Position numbers and translations under genes: made by a program
In this document: positions 24,816 through 34,348 of the stretch, piece by piece
Layout of the letters: each line of letters opens with the position of its first letter
Numbering within the stretch: position 1 is the first letter of the stretch
Source: JAFDVL01 sp031409955
GTDB lineage: Bacteria; Acidobacteriota; Blastocatellia; RBC074
Assembly (NCBI GenBank): GCA_031409955.1
Contig: JANNYF010000034.1
Coordinates: forward strand, 14,432 to 78,431
Reading direction: 5' to 3'
DNA length: 64,000 nt
Notes under the pieces: generated by a model
The model's input: the letters and a program-made list of their open reading frames with translations, nothing else
The model's database searches: none
What the model was told of the DNA's origin: nothing

Positions 24816-25795
24816 TTCCAGTCTGGGCCGCAACTCCGCTTGAAAACTATGTGTGCAGTGTCGAAGAGGCTGCCAAACTGGCGGCAGCTATTGTCGAAAA
24901 CGACTACAGCCGAGACGAAGAAACCGAACTGCTGCGGCGCATCAATGATCTGGTACCAACGACCGAAGACATTGCGCGCGATTCCACGGGCAAAGACCTC
25001 ACGCACGCAGACAATTTGTGGTTGCAACAAGCCATAGAAAAGCTGGATGTCGAAGACGAAGACACGCGATATTCACAACTCGTCGAAATGGCGGATCGGT
25101 TGGCAGCGCTCAGCCAGAGCTTACGCGCTTCGCTGGATAAACAAACCGCGACGGAAGCGAATGCGACGCGCGACCGCTTGCAACAAATTCTGGCGCGCAG
25201 TGAATATCAGCCGGAAGAAGAAAAGGAGTCGGCGATTCAAGGCTGGCTCAAAAAAATTCGCGAGAAGATCAATGAATTGTTGGCGAAACTATTCTTTGGA
25301 AACGCTCCGAAAGCCGCGCCAAACCCCGGATCATTACAAGCCATTCGCTGGTTGATTATCGCGGCCCTGGTTGCCAGCTTAGTTTGGGCGACAGTCTTGT
25401 TACTGCGCCGCTTTCAACTGCGGCAGGCTAAATTGAAAGATGATGGAATGGGCGACGATGTCCGCGAAATCCTCGGCGAGCAATTTGACGCAGATTTGAC
25501 GTCGGATGACTTACTCAGAACCGCCGCCGAAATGGCACGCAAAGGCGAATATCGCCTGGCGATTCGGCGCGCATACTTGGCGTTGCTCTATGAATTGGAA
25601 CAGCGCGGCAAGGTGCGTTTGCATCGCGCGAAGACGAATCGTGACTACCTAGGCGAGTTGCAGAACGAGCCATATATTTACCCGCCCGTTGCTTCCTTGA
25701 CGAATAACTATGAACGCGTTTGGTATGGACATGGAGCGGCAACGTTAGAAGATTATGCGGGGTTTATTGAGAAGTATCGAGAAGTTGCAAGATGA
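24659..25795 (+). CDS. Membrane protein with C-terminal DUF4129; repeat-derived signal peptide
   Basis: 378 residues from ATG 24659. Residues about 1-57 lie in a dispersed palindromic repeat; its right arm encodes the hydrophobic core (FCLLILLPVATVCLLIF). The mature part has a helical acidic region, a TM near residue 235 (AIRWLIIAALVASLVWATVLL) and a cytosolic DUF4129 domain with AEMARKGEYRLAIRRAYLALLYELE and the closing ERVWYGHGAATLEDYAGF. DUF4129 is often linked to transglutaminase-like and MoxR/DUF58 genes, none of which are adjacent here. A longer ORF to 24566 has no support. Function unknown. Confidence 0.75.
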   Translation: MRRQTVATGSKGKYQKAKIAFGRLRCFSKIKNQVPPFCLLILLPVATVCLLIFPVWAATPLENYVCSVEEAAKLAAAIVENDYSRDEETELLRRINDLVPTTEDIARDSTGKDLTHADNLWLQQAIEKLDVEDEDTRYSQLVEMADRLAALSQSLRASLDKQTATEANATRDRLQQILARSEYQPEEEKESAIQGWLKKIREKINELLAKLFFGNAPKAAPNPGSLQAIRWLIIAALVASLVWATVLLLRRFQLRQAKLKDDGMGDDVREILGEQFDADLTSDDLLRTAAEMARKGEYRLAIRRAYLALLYELEQRGKVRLHRAKTNRDYLGELQNEPYIYPPVASLTNNYERVWYGHGAATLEDYAGFIEKYREVAR

Positions 25796-25837
25796 TGATG
25801 GCAGCTATAATGTTTCTTGCCAGCGCACAAATATAAA

Positions 25838-25869
25838 AAGCGGGTGGAAGATTCATCTTCCACCCGCTT
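25838..25869. terminator. Intrinsic terminator between convergent genes
   Basis: A 15-bp perfect stem (25838-25852 with 25855-25869) has almost no loop. On the minus strand it is followed by TTTTT, so it mainly terminates the receptor gene... seen from that strand as the exit of its transcript. It also lies downstream of the DUF4129 gene. Confidence 0.85.
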
Positions 25870-25892
25870 GAGTTTATGGGTTGCAGCAAAGG

Positions 25893-28800
25893 TTAGAAAT
25901 TATATCTCACAAGGAACTGCATAAATCGTGGGCTTCCCTGAATTGCTGTATAACGACTCCAGTTTACAGGAGGCGTTTTCGTGCCTGGGTCGAGCGGAAT
26001 GCCAAAACCGCTTCTGCTGGTGTCAAAAGCACCCATTGCCTGATAGTTGAAAAGGTTGAAAACTTCCCAACGGATTTGTAGACCATGGCCTTCACTCCAG
26101 GGCATTTTGAACGTCTTGCCCAGGCCAATATCGGTACTCACAACCCCGACATTTCGAAAAGTGTTTCGTTCACCTGTTTCACCCGGCCGGGCATTGCGGA
26201 AACTTTGGAATGCCTGTGTCGTATTGCAACCGAAAAGCGCGCCACCCCGTGTCGGACAGGTTTCGACAGGTCTGATTCTCGTGGAATTGCTTTGCACATT
26301 CCAGTTGGTCGCCCAACGAGCGTCATCGTAGGGAGTTGAAACAGGAAGACCGGAGTTGTAGCGGACAATGCCGGAGAATTGCCAGCCTCCTAGAACCGCA
26401 TCGGCGGCCTTACCGCTATTCCCGAATAACCATCGTCCCTTCCCGAACGGAAGTTGCCAGATGAAGTTGGTGTTGATGATATGACGCACATCGAAATCCG
26501 AAAATGAGTAATTATCTCTTTGGCGGAACGGATTCAGGATATTAACCCCGGTGGTGCTGGCGGTCTGCAGACCTGAAGCGTCATCTTTGGAGTTGGAAAG
26601 CGTATAGTTAAAGTCCAGCGTCAGAGAGTTTTTAAATCTTTGACGAGCGGAGAGGGTGAAGGCGCGGTAATCAGAATTCCCAATCGAACTCCACGCGCCC
26701 AGCGTTCCCCATTGCGGTTGGTAGTACGCGTGACAAGTGGCAACGAAGTTTGGGTTCGGCGGATTGCAAGCCGCACTACTCAGCGTTGAAAGTTCAAACA
26801 ACGTGCTTGTCCAATCATTGCCATAGTTGTAAAAGCTCTCACCGCCTAACGATCCCGGAACGGATAATGCATAGACAGCCTGCGTTTGGTTATAGGCAGG
26901 ATTTACGCCAAGTAAATCTGCCAGATTCGCGGGGAACAAATTGGCGAAGTATGGAATTTGGGTAATGCTTGACACTGCGCGACCTGCGGCCCTGAACGTC
27001 TCAAGTTGCCCGCCTGCGGTATACCAATCAGCCCCGGATGCAGGGTCCTTCAAATTGTTGATTGACATAATGTCGCGCGTAGCCAGCAGCTTTCTCGCAT
27101 TACGACCAATGAAGGAAGCTTGGATAATAGTTCCAAACGGAAGTTCACGCTCAAACGTAAAGCTGTAATTGTAATGCGTCGGAGCGACAATCGAATCGTC
27201 CAGGCTGGTCTCAATATTGCCCGGGAACGCACGCGTCCGTGGGGTACGGGGGAACGTAATGCTTCCCGGCACTGTCACGCCTGGCAGCCCACGAACCGCT
27301 TGTCCATAGCCTGTAAACAGTGGCCCTGGATTGGTGGTCAGGTTGTAGGTGTTGGCGGCAGTCACCGTACTCGAGGAAAAGCCTACCGTATTGTTCAGGT
27401 CAAAGTTCACAGCTAATTGCTGCCCGTAGTAATCATTGAACATGGCAAATCCGCCACGAAACACTGATTTGCCCTGATCGCCAAACACTTTGTGCAAGAA
27501 GCCGGTTTTGAAATCCGGTGACCAGGAAGCCGCAACGCGCGGTTGGAAATTGTTCTTGTCAAACTGATAGGCACCGCTTTTGCCATTCGCAGGGCCAGAT
27601 AAATCAAGCGAGATGAGTTCGTTGTACGGTTTGCCCGCATTCATTCCTGCAATTCTGCGATTGAAAAATTCACCCAAGCCGATGTTCGGCTTTACTTCAA
27701 ATCCGAACTTCTCATAAACAGGTTTGCTGATGCCGTAACGGATCCCGTAAGTGACAGTCAGATTCGGTCGGATTTTCCAGGAATCCTGCGTATACACGTC
27801 ATACTCTTCTGTGGCGAAAGTACGTGCGCTAGGCGAACCTGCCGATGTCAGCGAGCCGTCCTTATTGAAAATAAAGTTGCCCGCAAACTGGCTGTAACGT
27901 CCCACCAAGGCTGTCACGGCATTCTGAACGGGAGTGATGTCGCTGCCAGCGATATTGAATCCTGCGGCCAGAATCGGCGAGGTAATGGATGTTCCGCCGC
28001 CGGGGTAGAAAGACGGGTTCGTAATTGCATTGTCGAAGGAGTTAGCGAAAGAGGTGCGCTGGTTGCGAATAATCCTAATATTCGTGCCGAATTGGAGAGA
28101 GTGTCTTCCTTTGGTCCAGGACAAATCATTCGTGAAGTTGTCCACGGGGGTGACACGACTCAAGGTGCGCGAAAACAGGAAGGGGCTAAAAATGAAGCGG
28201 AAGGAGATCGAATTCGCACTCGAGTCGCCCTGCGTGCTAAAAGAATCCCGCGTGCGTCCGTAGCGGAAATTGTTCACCAGATTATTTGTAATCGTCCAGG
28301 TATGACCCGCCATAATCCCCGTCGGGTGATTCCACGTTGTGGGTTGCGGCGTGTCCAGAAAATTCTGGGTGGTGCCGAGGTTATCGTGAATGTAGTTGCC
28401 TCTGGCAAAGACCTGATGTTTGTCCGTGAGGTTGAAATCAAACCGCGCAACGTGCGAGTTTCGGTATTCTGTAAGGGGGGCATTAAATCTGTACCCGGCG
28501 GTATTTAGTAATCTTCCTGGCGCACTATCGCCCGCATTGAAGTCGTTAGCTGGATACTTTGCAGCAGCAGCAGCCAGGGCAGCAATCGCTGCGGGGTTCG
28601 TTCCGGCGTTCGGGAAAACGCCCGCGATTTGCGCTGCCGTGATCTGCGAAATAGCACCTGTGGTTGCATCACGAAAACGAACGATTCCTTGTCCTAACGT
28701 AGCTAAAGGAACCGTGCGTGTAACGGGCGCTCCTCTTTTTTCCCGCAATCCTTCATAGCTGTAAAAGAAAAACACGCGATCTTTAACGATAGCGCCACCA

Positions 28801-29678
28801 ATTGCCCCACCAAAGAAGTGTCTTCTTCTTGCGGGTCTTGGAACCGATTTTCCATCAGCGCCTACAGTACGATTATTGAAAAAATCGTTGGCGTCAAAGA
28901 AGTCATTCCGGCCTCCGTAAAAAAGCGCTCCTCTGAAGTTGTTGGTTCCGCTTTTTGTCACGAGCGAGATTTGCGCACCCGAAGAGCGCCCTTGACTTGC
29001 ATTTGCATTTGAAGTGGTCACACGAAACTCTTCAATCGCCTCTGAATTCAACCGCAAAACCGGCGCACTTAGTGAGTTCGTTTGGGCTTCATTGATATCC
29101 ACCCCATCCAGCGTAATGTTCGATTGATCGCTGCGCGCACCGGCCACGTAGCCTTCCTTTGTCACGCCTGCCTGCAATGTGAGCAGTGTAGCAGGACTAC
29201 GGTCAGGGATAGGCAGTTGGAGGATTTGCTGGTTAGTAATTACAGTTCCGAGTGAACCGTCTTGTGTATTAACCGTTATATCTCCAGCACTGGAAACGGT
29301 GACAACCTCTGTAATCGAACCCACTTCAAGTGCTATATCAAATGTCGAGGGGGTATCAACCAATGTTTTCACATCGGTTGAGACAGATTTTTTGAAGCCT
29401 TGTGCCTCAACCTGAAGTACATAGACATTGGGGGGGATCGCTGCAAAGACGTATGCCCCAGTGCTATCAGTTATCGTAGTGCGGGTAAAATTCTTTGCTT
29501 CATTTTTCACAGTAACAGTTGCACCGGCAACTACCTGCCCCTGCGCATCCGAAACCGTGCCTCTGATGGTAGAGGTGCCTGTTTGTGATTGCACTGGCAT
29601 CATACCAGCGAAGATCACAAACAAGGTTCCCAGCAAATAGGACGCGATGTTCTTTCTTAAAACATTCTTTCTGTGCAT
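25893..29678 (-). CDS. Oar-like TonB-dependent receptor with carboxypeptidase-regulatory plug domain
   Basis: 1261 residues from ATG 29678, which is preceded by AGGAGGAAAAG; the longer ORF to 29762 is not needed. A signal peptide is followed by a carboxypeptidase-regulatory-like beta-sandwich (TSTIRGTVSDAQGQVVAGAT, residues about 35-115). Next is a plug region with GVTKEGYVAGARSDQSNITLDGVDINE. The C-terminus is a long barrel that ends in FMQFLVRYNF, a typical outer-membrane insertion signal with terminal Phe. Such Oar-like receptors are numerous in Acidobacteriota and are thought to import large substrates or shape the envelope. No TonB, ExbB or SusD-like gene is adjacent, so the ligand is unknown. 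Confidence 0.92.
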   Translation of the reverse strand: MHRKNVLRKNIASYLLGTLFVIFAGMMPVQSQTGTSTIRGTVSDAQGQVVAGATVTVKNEAKNFTRTTITDSTGAYVFAAIPPNVYVLQVEAQGFKKSVSTDVKTLVDTPSTFDIALEVGSITEVVTVSSAGDITVNTQDGSLGTVITNQQILQLPIPDRSPATLLTLQAGVTKEGYVAGARSDQSNITLDGVDINEAQTNSLSAPVLRLNSEAIEEFRVTTSNANASQGRSSGAQISLVTKSGTNNFRGALFYGGRNDFFDANDFFNNRTVGADGKSVPRPARRRHFFGGAIGGAIVKDRVFFFYSYEGLREKRGAPVTRTVPLATLGQGIVRFRDATTGAISQITAAQIAGVFPNAGTNPAAIAALAAAAAKYPANDFNAGDSAPGRLLNTAGYRFNAPLTEYRNSHVARFDFNLTDKHQVFARGNYIHDNLGTTQNFLDTPQPTTWNHPTGIMAGHTWTITNNLVNNFRYGRTRDSFSTQGDSSANSISFRFIFSPFLFSRTLSRVTPVDNFTNDLSWTKGRHSLQFGTNIRIIRNQRTSFANSFDNAITNPSFYPGGGTSITSPILAAGFNIAGSDITPVQNAVTALVGRYSQFAGNFIFNKDGSLTSAGSPSARTFATEEYDVYTQDSWKIRPNLTVTYGIRYGISKPVYEKFGFEVKPNIGLGEFFNRRIAGMNAGKPYNELISLDLSGPANGKSGAYQFDKNNFQPRVAASWSPDFKTGFLHKVFGDQGKSVFRGGFAMFNDYYGQQLAVNFDLNNTVGFSSSTVTAANTYNLTTNPGPLFTGYGQAVRGLPGVTVPGSITFPRTPRTRAFPGNIETSLDDSIVAPTHYNYSFTFERELPFGTIIQASFIGRNARKLLATRDIMSINNLKDPASGADWYTAGGQLETFRAAGRAVSSITQIPYFANLFPANLADLLGVNPAYNQTQAVYALSVPGSLGGESFYNYGNDWTSTLFELSTLSSAACNPPNPNFVATCHAYYQPQWGTLGAWSSIGNSDYRAFTLSARQRFKNSLTLDFNYTLSNSKDDASGLQTASTTGVNILNPFRQRDNYSFSDFDVRHIINTNFIWQLPFGKGRWLFGNSGKAADAVLGGWQFSGIVRYNSGLPVSTPYDDARWATNWNVQSNSTRIRPVETCPTRGGALFGCNTTQAFQSFRNARPGETGERNTFRNVGVVSTDIGLGKTFKMPWSEGHGLQIRWEVFNLFNYQAMGAFDTSRSGFGIPLDPGTKTPPVNWSRYTAIQGSPRFMQFLVRYNF

Positions 29679-30117
29679 CTTTTCCTCCTGAGTTTTGTGA
29701 CCGATTCGGGAATCGGGAAATAATCCAAAAATATTGCCGCTAAGTGGTCTTTGCTGACGCAAGGGATATGCCGATGCAAGGAACTGCGCTTCGGTTCGCG
29801 GGGAATTCCAGCGGTTCGTTGCAAACTGCTTTATTAGTTGAGGTTAATAGGTTGAGGCAAACGGTCGTATCGGCTGCCAGCATGGGCAAGGCAAGTAAGA
29901 CCTTCCAGATTTTTGGATACGGTTCAGATTTTCGGAGAAGATGGAAGAGAAACGATCTTGTGGAAGGCACGTTAACTGGCTGCGACTAAAACGTAAGAAC
30001 GCCGCGTGATGCACTCTGAAAGAATTCTTTCAGCCCCCTTTTCGTGCATCCCCGCGGCGCTTATTCCCACCTCAACCAGCAGTTGGTTGCCGGGAAACTT
30101 GGCGATCCATAATGGGA
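29679..30117. other. Intergenic region with a partial dispersed repeat and hairpin
   Basis: 439 bp upstream of the receptor. A stretch at 29851-29895 (GAGGCAAACGGTCG... and GCCAGCATGGGCAAGG) resembles the left arm of repeat copy A at 24663. A heptad-like GATTCGGGAATCGGGAA lies at 29703-29719. A hairpin with CTGAAAG/CTTTCAG and outer GCGTGATGCAC-like arms at about 30003-30060 lies just beyond the stop of the next minus-strand gene. No gene is seen. Confidence 0.5.
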
Positions 30118-30555
30118 TCAATATCTGTTGTACGGTCTGTCATCACGGCGATCATCACGGCGATCATTCCGACGATCATTCCGACGATCATCACGGTCTC
30201 GATTGCCCCAACCCCAGCCGCCACCACGGTTGTTGTACGCCCGGTTGTAGGCTTCCCGATAGCCGGATTCAAACCCTTTGCGAAAACCGTCTTTGTAATC
30301 GCCCTCGTGTCCAAATTCGCCGCGATAGCCGACCCGGCCATATTTGTAATCCGGGTTGCGTTTGTAATCGAGCTTGTAGCCTTCACGGGCATCCGCAAAC
30401 CCAGCGCGCAGTCCTAATTGATAACCATTGCGCGCGCCCAATTCCCGAATCTCGCGTTCGCTGTATTCGCGGTAACGACGATTGTCGGCAAAAACGTTAA
30501 TTGTTGTTCCGACCAGCAGCAAAGCAATCATTGATAACAAAACAGTGCGTCTCAT
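30118..30555 (-). CDS. Secreted Gly/Tyr/Arg-rich hypothetical protein with DRR repeats
   Basis: 145 residues. A signal peptide (residues about 4-22, ending VFA) precedes a region with periodic GYQLGLRAGFADAREG and YKDGFRKGFESGYREAYN, a Gly-aromatic pattern often found in small secreted Acidobacteriota proteins of unknown role. The tail from about 112 is a low-complexity NRDRDDRRNDRRNDRRDDRR run encoded by five 12-nt tandem repeats (30140-30199). Length changes by slippage are therefore likely. The positively charged tail could bind nucleic acid, polysaccharide or cell wall; this is not established. AGGGAGGC lies before the ATG. Confidence 0.65.
   Translation of the reverse strand: MRRTVLLSMIALLLVGTTINVFADNRRYREYSEREIRELGARNGYQLGLRAGFADAREGYKLDYKRNPDYKYGRVGYRGEFGHEGDYKDGFRKGFESGYREAYNRAYNNRGGGWGWGNRDRDDRRNDRRNDRRDDRRDDRPYNRY
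30140..30199. repeat. 12-bp tandem repeat inside a coding region
   Basis: Five 12-nt units of the form ATCATCACGGCG or ATCATTCCGACG run head to tail. Read on the minus strand they encode the alternating (D/N)DRR tail of the secreted protein at 30118-30555, and the reading frame is kept because 12 is divisible by three. Confidence 0.85.
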
Positions 30556-30956
30556 ATTTTTCTATGCCTCCCTTTGCGTTAACTTCTTGCCTGGGGTGCC
30601 CTTTCCTTAATCAAGCCCCGTGCCAGGCTTGAGGTGCAATCTTCAATGTTAGCGTTACTTACGAGCAAAGCCTTACACTGCAACAGTTTAGCAATAGGAA
30701 TTAGGATGTCGTAAGAGCTGCTTCCGCCTTTGAGTTTCATACCAATCTGTGAGGCCATCCCACGTTTTGGTGTAATTGGGAGACCGCAGCCTTTACATCC
30801 TTCAGTGACGTCCGCGCTGGCTTGTTACAAACCTGTGCGCAAAGTATAATTCGGGCTTAATTCCCAACGCACTTCGCTACCAAATCCTGCCGGAGCCAGT
30901 TTTACTTCGGCTTATCTAAATGCGGTGCGAATCAAAATCACGAGAAGGAACGGTTA
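30556..30956. other. Divergent intergenic region upstream of gyrA
   Basis: 401 bp between the divergent secreted-protein gene and gyrA. It holds a candidate housekeeping promoter for gyrA (30822-30850) and a possible stem from CCCCGTGCCAGGCTTGAG-type sequence near 30615-30635. Nothing else was recognised. Confidence 0.5.
30822..30850 (+). promoter_or_regulatory. Candidate sigma-70-type promoter of gyrA
   Basis: TTGTTA at 30822-30827 and a consensus TATAAT at 30845-30850 are 17 bp apart, the optimal spacing. This would start transcription near 30857, giving a leader of about 100 nt before gyrA, whose ATG follows GAGAAGGA. Confidence 0.7.
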
Positions 30957-33419
30957 ATGGAGATTCTGCAAAAATTCGAGATCAATATTGAAGACGAAAT
31001 GCGGCGTAGTTATTTGGACTACGCGATGTCGGTCATCATTGGGCGCGCGCTGCCGGATGTCCGCGACGGACTGAAACCCGTGCATCGGCGCATCTTATAT
31101 TCGATGAATGAAAGCGGTTTTGTGCCGGGCAAGCCATACAAGAAATCGGCGAATGTGGTCGGTAATGTACTCGGCGCTTATCACCCGCACGGAGATTCCG
31201 CTGTCTACGATTCCATGGTTCGCATGGCGCAGGATTTTTCGCTGCGTTATCCGTTGATTGATGGTCAAGGGAATTGGGGTAGTATGGACGGCGACAACGC
31301 TGCTGCCTACCGATACACCGAAGCCCGCCTGACGCGCCTCGCTACTGAATTGCTCGCCGACATCGAAAAAGAAACCGTCAAATTTGTTCCGAACTACGAT
31401 GATTCGCGGACGGAACCGACGGTGCTGCCGACGCGGTTGCCGAACTTGTTGCTCAACGGTTCCGAAGGCATCGCGGTTGGGATGGCGACGAAAATCCCGC
31501 CGCACAATCTGAACGAAATCATCGAAGCAACCATCCACTTGTTACAGAACCACACGGCTTCCGTCGCCGATTTGATGCAGTTTATTCCTGGCCCGGATTT
31601 CCCGACTGGCGGCTTCATTTACGGGCGTGAAGGCATCAAGCAAGCCTACGAAACCGGGCGCGGCGTGCTACAACTGCGCGCCCGTGCCGCCATTGATAAG
31701 ATCGGGCGCGGTACCTCGGAACGCGATGCCATCGTCATCACGGAAATTCCGTTTCAGGTGAACAAGGCCAGGCTCATCGAAACGATTGCCGACCTCGTGA
31801 ACGAAAAGCGCCTTGAAGGTATCTCCGAAGTTCGTGACGAAACCGACCGCGAATCGGCGGCGGCAAAGAAAGTCCGCGTGGTCGTCGAACTCAAACGCGA
31901 TGCAGTGCCGCAAATCGTGCTGAATAAGCTGTACAAGCTCACGCAAATGCAGACCTCGTTCGGCGTCATCAATTTGTCCATCGTCAACGGTCAGCCGAAG
32001 GTGCTGAATCTGGTGGACACGCTTAGTGAATTCATCACCTTCCGCCGCGAAGTGGTGCGCAATCGCACGCTGTATGAACTCAAGAAAGCGCGGGCGCGGG
32101 CGCATATTTTGGAAGGCTTGAAGAAAGCCATTGACCTGATTGACGCGATCATTAAGCTGATTCGTGGTTCCAGGGCAACCGATGAAGCCAAACAAGGCCT
32201 GGTCTCGCAGTTCGCGTTTTCGGAGTTGCAAGCGCAAGCGATTCTTGATTTGCAGCTTCGTCGCTTGGCAGCACTGGAACGGCAAAAAATCATTGATGAA
32301 TACGAAGAACTCATCAAGGTGATTGCCGAACTTGAAGAAATCCTCAATAACGACCGGGCGCTGCGCATGGTCATCATCAAGGAACTGCGCGCGGTGCAGA
32401 AAGATTATGCCGACGAACGCCGCACGCAAATCGTAGACAGCAGCGTCGAACTCACGCTCGAAGATTTGATCGCGGACGAAGATGTGGTCATCACGATCTC
32501 GCATTCGGGCTATGTGAAGCGCACGCCTGCGACGACGTATCGGTCGCAACGGCGCGGCGGCACGGGTCGCAAAGGAATGAGTACCAAGTCCGAAGATGTC
32601 GTGTCGCATTTGTTCGTGGCCTCGACGCACAGCTATCTGATGATCTTCACGACCAAAGGGCAGGTCTACAAAATCAAGGTGCATGAAATCCCTGATTCGC
32701 AAGCCGCCGGCAAAGGCAAAGCGATTGTGAATCTGGTGAATCTGCCTTCCACCGAAAAAGTTGCGGGCGTCTTTCCGATTCGCGAGTTTGCGCAAGGTCA
32801 ATTTGTCGTGATGGTTTCCCGTAAAGGCGTTATCAAGAAAACCGAGCTGTCGGATTTCGCCAACATTCGTTCCAACGGCATTATTGCGATGGGGGTGGAT
32901 GACGACGATGAGTTGGTGCGGATTGAAATGACTGACGGGCAAAAGAAAATTTTCCTCGCCACCCACGAAGGCCAGGCGATTTGCTTTGAAGAAGATGAAG
33001 TCCGCGATATGGGACGCCAGGCGCGTGGCGTGCGCGGCATTACTTTGCGCGAGGGCGATTATGTGGTCGGTGTTTGTGCGGTCAGCGGTGACGAACAAAT
33101 GCTGAGCATCAGTTCCAACGGCTTCGGCAAACAAACGGCGATCAATGAATATCGCGTGACGGGGCGCGGCGGCAAAGGCATCATCAACATGAAGACCACC
33201 GATAAAATCGGCAAAGTCGTCGCCGTGATGCCTGTGAATAAGGAGAGCGAACTTTTAATCATCACCAATAACGGCAAGCTCATTCGCATTGAAGCCGAGA
33301 CCATCCGAGAAACTGGTCGTAGCGCGCAAGGCGTCAAGCTGATTGATACGTCCAGCGGCGATCTCGTGGCTGGTGCTTCACTGGTGGAAAATCAGGCGGA
33401 TTCCGTAGAAGAGAAATGA
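30957..33419 (+). CDS. gyrA: DNA gyrase subunit A
   Basis: 820 residues. The N-terminus has IEDEMRRSYLDYAMSVIIGRALPDVRDGLKPVHRR, given here in two blocks, and the DNA-cleaving tyrosine lies in AAAYRYTEARL (Tyr about 122). The breakage-reunion core is complete. The C-terminal pinwheel contains the GyrA box SQRRGGTGRKG (about 530), which distinguishes gyrase from topoisomerase IV. The enzyme introduces negative supercoils with GyrB, which is not adjacent. A leader with a good -35/-10 precedes it. The stop overlaps the ATG of the next gene (ATGA), so gyrA is translationally coupled to the TPR lipoprotein gene. Confidence 0.97.
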   Translation: MEILQKFEINIEDEMRRSYLDYAMSVIIGRALPDVRDGLKPVHRRILYSMNESGFVPGKPYKKSANVVGNVLGAYHPHGDSAVYDSMVRMAQDFSLRYPLIDGQGNWGSMDGDNAAAYRYTEARLTRLATELLADIEKETVKFVPNYDDSRTEPTVLPTRLPNLLLNGSEGIAVGMATKIPPHNLNEIIEATIHLLQNHTASVADLMQFIPGPDFPTGGFIYGREGIKQAYETGRGVLQLRARAAIDKIGRGTSERDAIVITEIPFQVNKARLIETIADLVNEKRLEGISEVRDETDRESAAAKKVRVVVELKRDAVPQIVLNKLYKLTQMQTSFGVINLSIVNGQPKVLNLVDTLSEFITFRREVVRNRTLYELKKARARAHILEGLKKAIDLIDAIIKLIRGSRATDEAKQGLVSQFAFSELQAQAILDLQLRRLAALERQKIIDEYEELIKVIAELEEILNNDRALRMVIIKELRAVQKDYADERRTQIVDSSVELTLEDLIADEDVVITISHSGYVKRTPATTYRSQRRGGTGRKGMSTKSEDVVSHLFVASTHSYLMIFTTKGQVYKIKVHEIPDSQAAGKGKAIVNLVNLPSTEKVAGVFPIREFAQGQFVVMVSRKGVIKKTELSDFANIRSNGIIAMGVDDDDELVRIEMTDGQKKIFLATHEGQAICFEEDEVRDMGRQARGVRGITLREGDYVVGVCAVSGDEQMLSISSNGFGKQTAINEYRVTGRGGKGIINMKTTDKIGKVVAVMPVNKESELLIITNNGKLIRIEAETIRETGRSAQGVKLIDTSSGDLVAGASLVENQADSVEEK

Positions 33420-34348
33420 ACCCTGAAAAATCAAAAGGCAAACAGTCGCCACTGACGGCAAAGACAAAAGGTAAAAGTGGGATTCGGAAGGCGGCGCTGC
33501 TTTATCTGAAAAAAAGAAAGTGCCGACCGCCAGTGGCGACTGTTTGCCTTTTGATTTTTGCCTTTTGCCTTTTGATTTCTCTCCCGGCATGTCGCTCGCG
33601 GGGCAATCTGGTGAGTCAGGCGCAGGCGGCCTGGGATCAGGGAAATTATGAAGCGGCAGTGAATTATTACGAAGAGTTTTTGAAAGAACCGCCTTCGCCC
33701 GAACAGGCCGCGACCGCGCATTTTGAAGCGGCGAAAATCTATTATCTCAATCTGAAACAATATGACCGCGCGGCGGAACATTACATTCGCATTGTCGAAG
33801 ATTTTCCGCAGTTTCCGCAGCGCGAGCAGGCCTTTTTACAATTGGCAGGCTGCTTTGAATTGCTGAAAAAACCGCGGGAAGCAATCGGCGAATACGAGAG
33901 CCTGTTGCAGGCCTTTCCTGAAACGCCTGACCGCCGCAAGATTCGCCTGGCGATTGCTGATTTGTATTACGGCTATGACCAAAGCCAATCGCTGGTCGAG
34001 TATCAGAAAGTCGTCAAAGACGCGCCCTACGATGAGCCGTCGGAAAAGGCGTATTTGCGCATTGGCGGCGTGCGATTTTTGCGCAACGAATTTCAGGAAG
34101 CCATTCCGGCGTATCAAACAGTCGCGCAAAATACGAAGGATGCCAACATTCGACGGCAGGCGCGGGATCGCCTCGCGGATTGTTACGAGAACCTAGCGGA
34201 TTACGAAATGGCGGTAAAAATTCTGGAGCAAACGGAACCCGATGCGAAAGAGCCAGACTTTCTGCCCAAACGCATTGCTGGCATCCGCGCGCGGCAAAAC
34301 ACTCGCAAGTTAATTCAACCCGAAACGCCGCCCGAACAAAAAAAATAA
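33416..34348 (+). CDS. TPR-repeat lipoprotein, repeat-derived signal peptide
   Basis: 310 residues. The signal peptide has an unusually long basic n-region (about 37 residues) and a core PVATVCLLIFAFCLLISLPAC with the lipobox LPAC (Cys about 59). The core is encoded by a heptamer repeat that belongs to a palindromic element (copy B). The mature protein contains TPR units (AQAAWDQGNYEAAVNYYEEF, AAKIYYLNLKQYDRAAEHYI and several more), as in BamD or YbgF-like outer-membrane proteins. It overlaps gyrA by ATGA. The function of the TPR part is probably envelope scaffolding. The C-terminus is Pro/Glu-rich. Confidence 0.85.
   Translation: MNPEKSKGKQSPLTAKTKGKSGIRKAALLYLKKRKCRPPVATVCLLIFAFCLLISLPACRSRGNLVSQAQAAWDQGNYEAAVNYYEEFLKEPPSPEQAATAHFEAAKIYYLNLKQYDRAAEHYIRIVEDFPQFPQREQAFLQLAGCFELLKKPREAIGEYESLLQAFPETPDRRKIRLAIADLYYGYDQSQSLVEYQKVVKDAPYDEPSEKAYLRIGGVRFLRNEFQEAIPAYQTVAQNTKDANIRRQARDRLADCYENLADYEMAVKILEQTEPDAKEPDFLPKRIAGIRARQNTRKLIQPETPPEQKK
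33428..33577. repeat. Dispersed palindromic repeat, copy B, inside a gene start
   Basis: ATCAAAAGGCAAACAGTCGC at 33428-33447 is repeated in inverse at about 33535-33555 (GCGACTGTTTGCCTTTTGAT). The core CGGAAGGCGGCGCTGCTTTA near 33486-33505 matches copy A. Beyond the arm, TGCCTTT and TGATTTT heptamers continue for four units. The plus-strand right arm encodes the signal peptide of the TPR lipoprotein. Confidence 0.85.

Noticed and set aside
31668..33134. 488-codon minus-strand ORF opposite gyrA
   Set aside because: It lies wholly within the clear gyrA gene, has His/Phe-rich low-quality composition and no recognisable motif; it is an antisense shadow.
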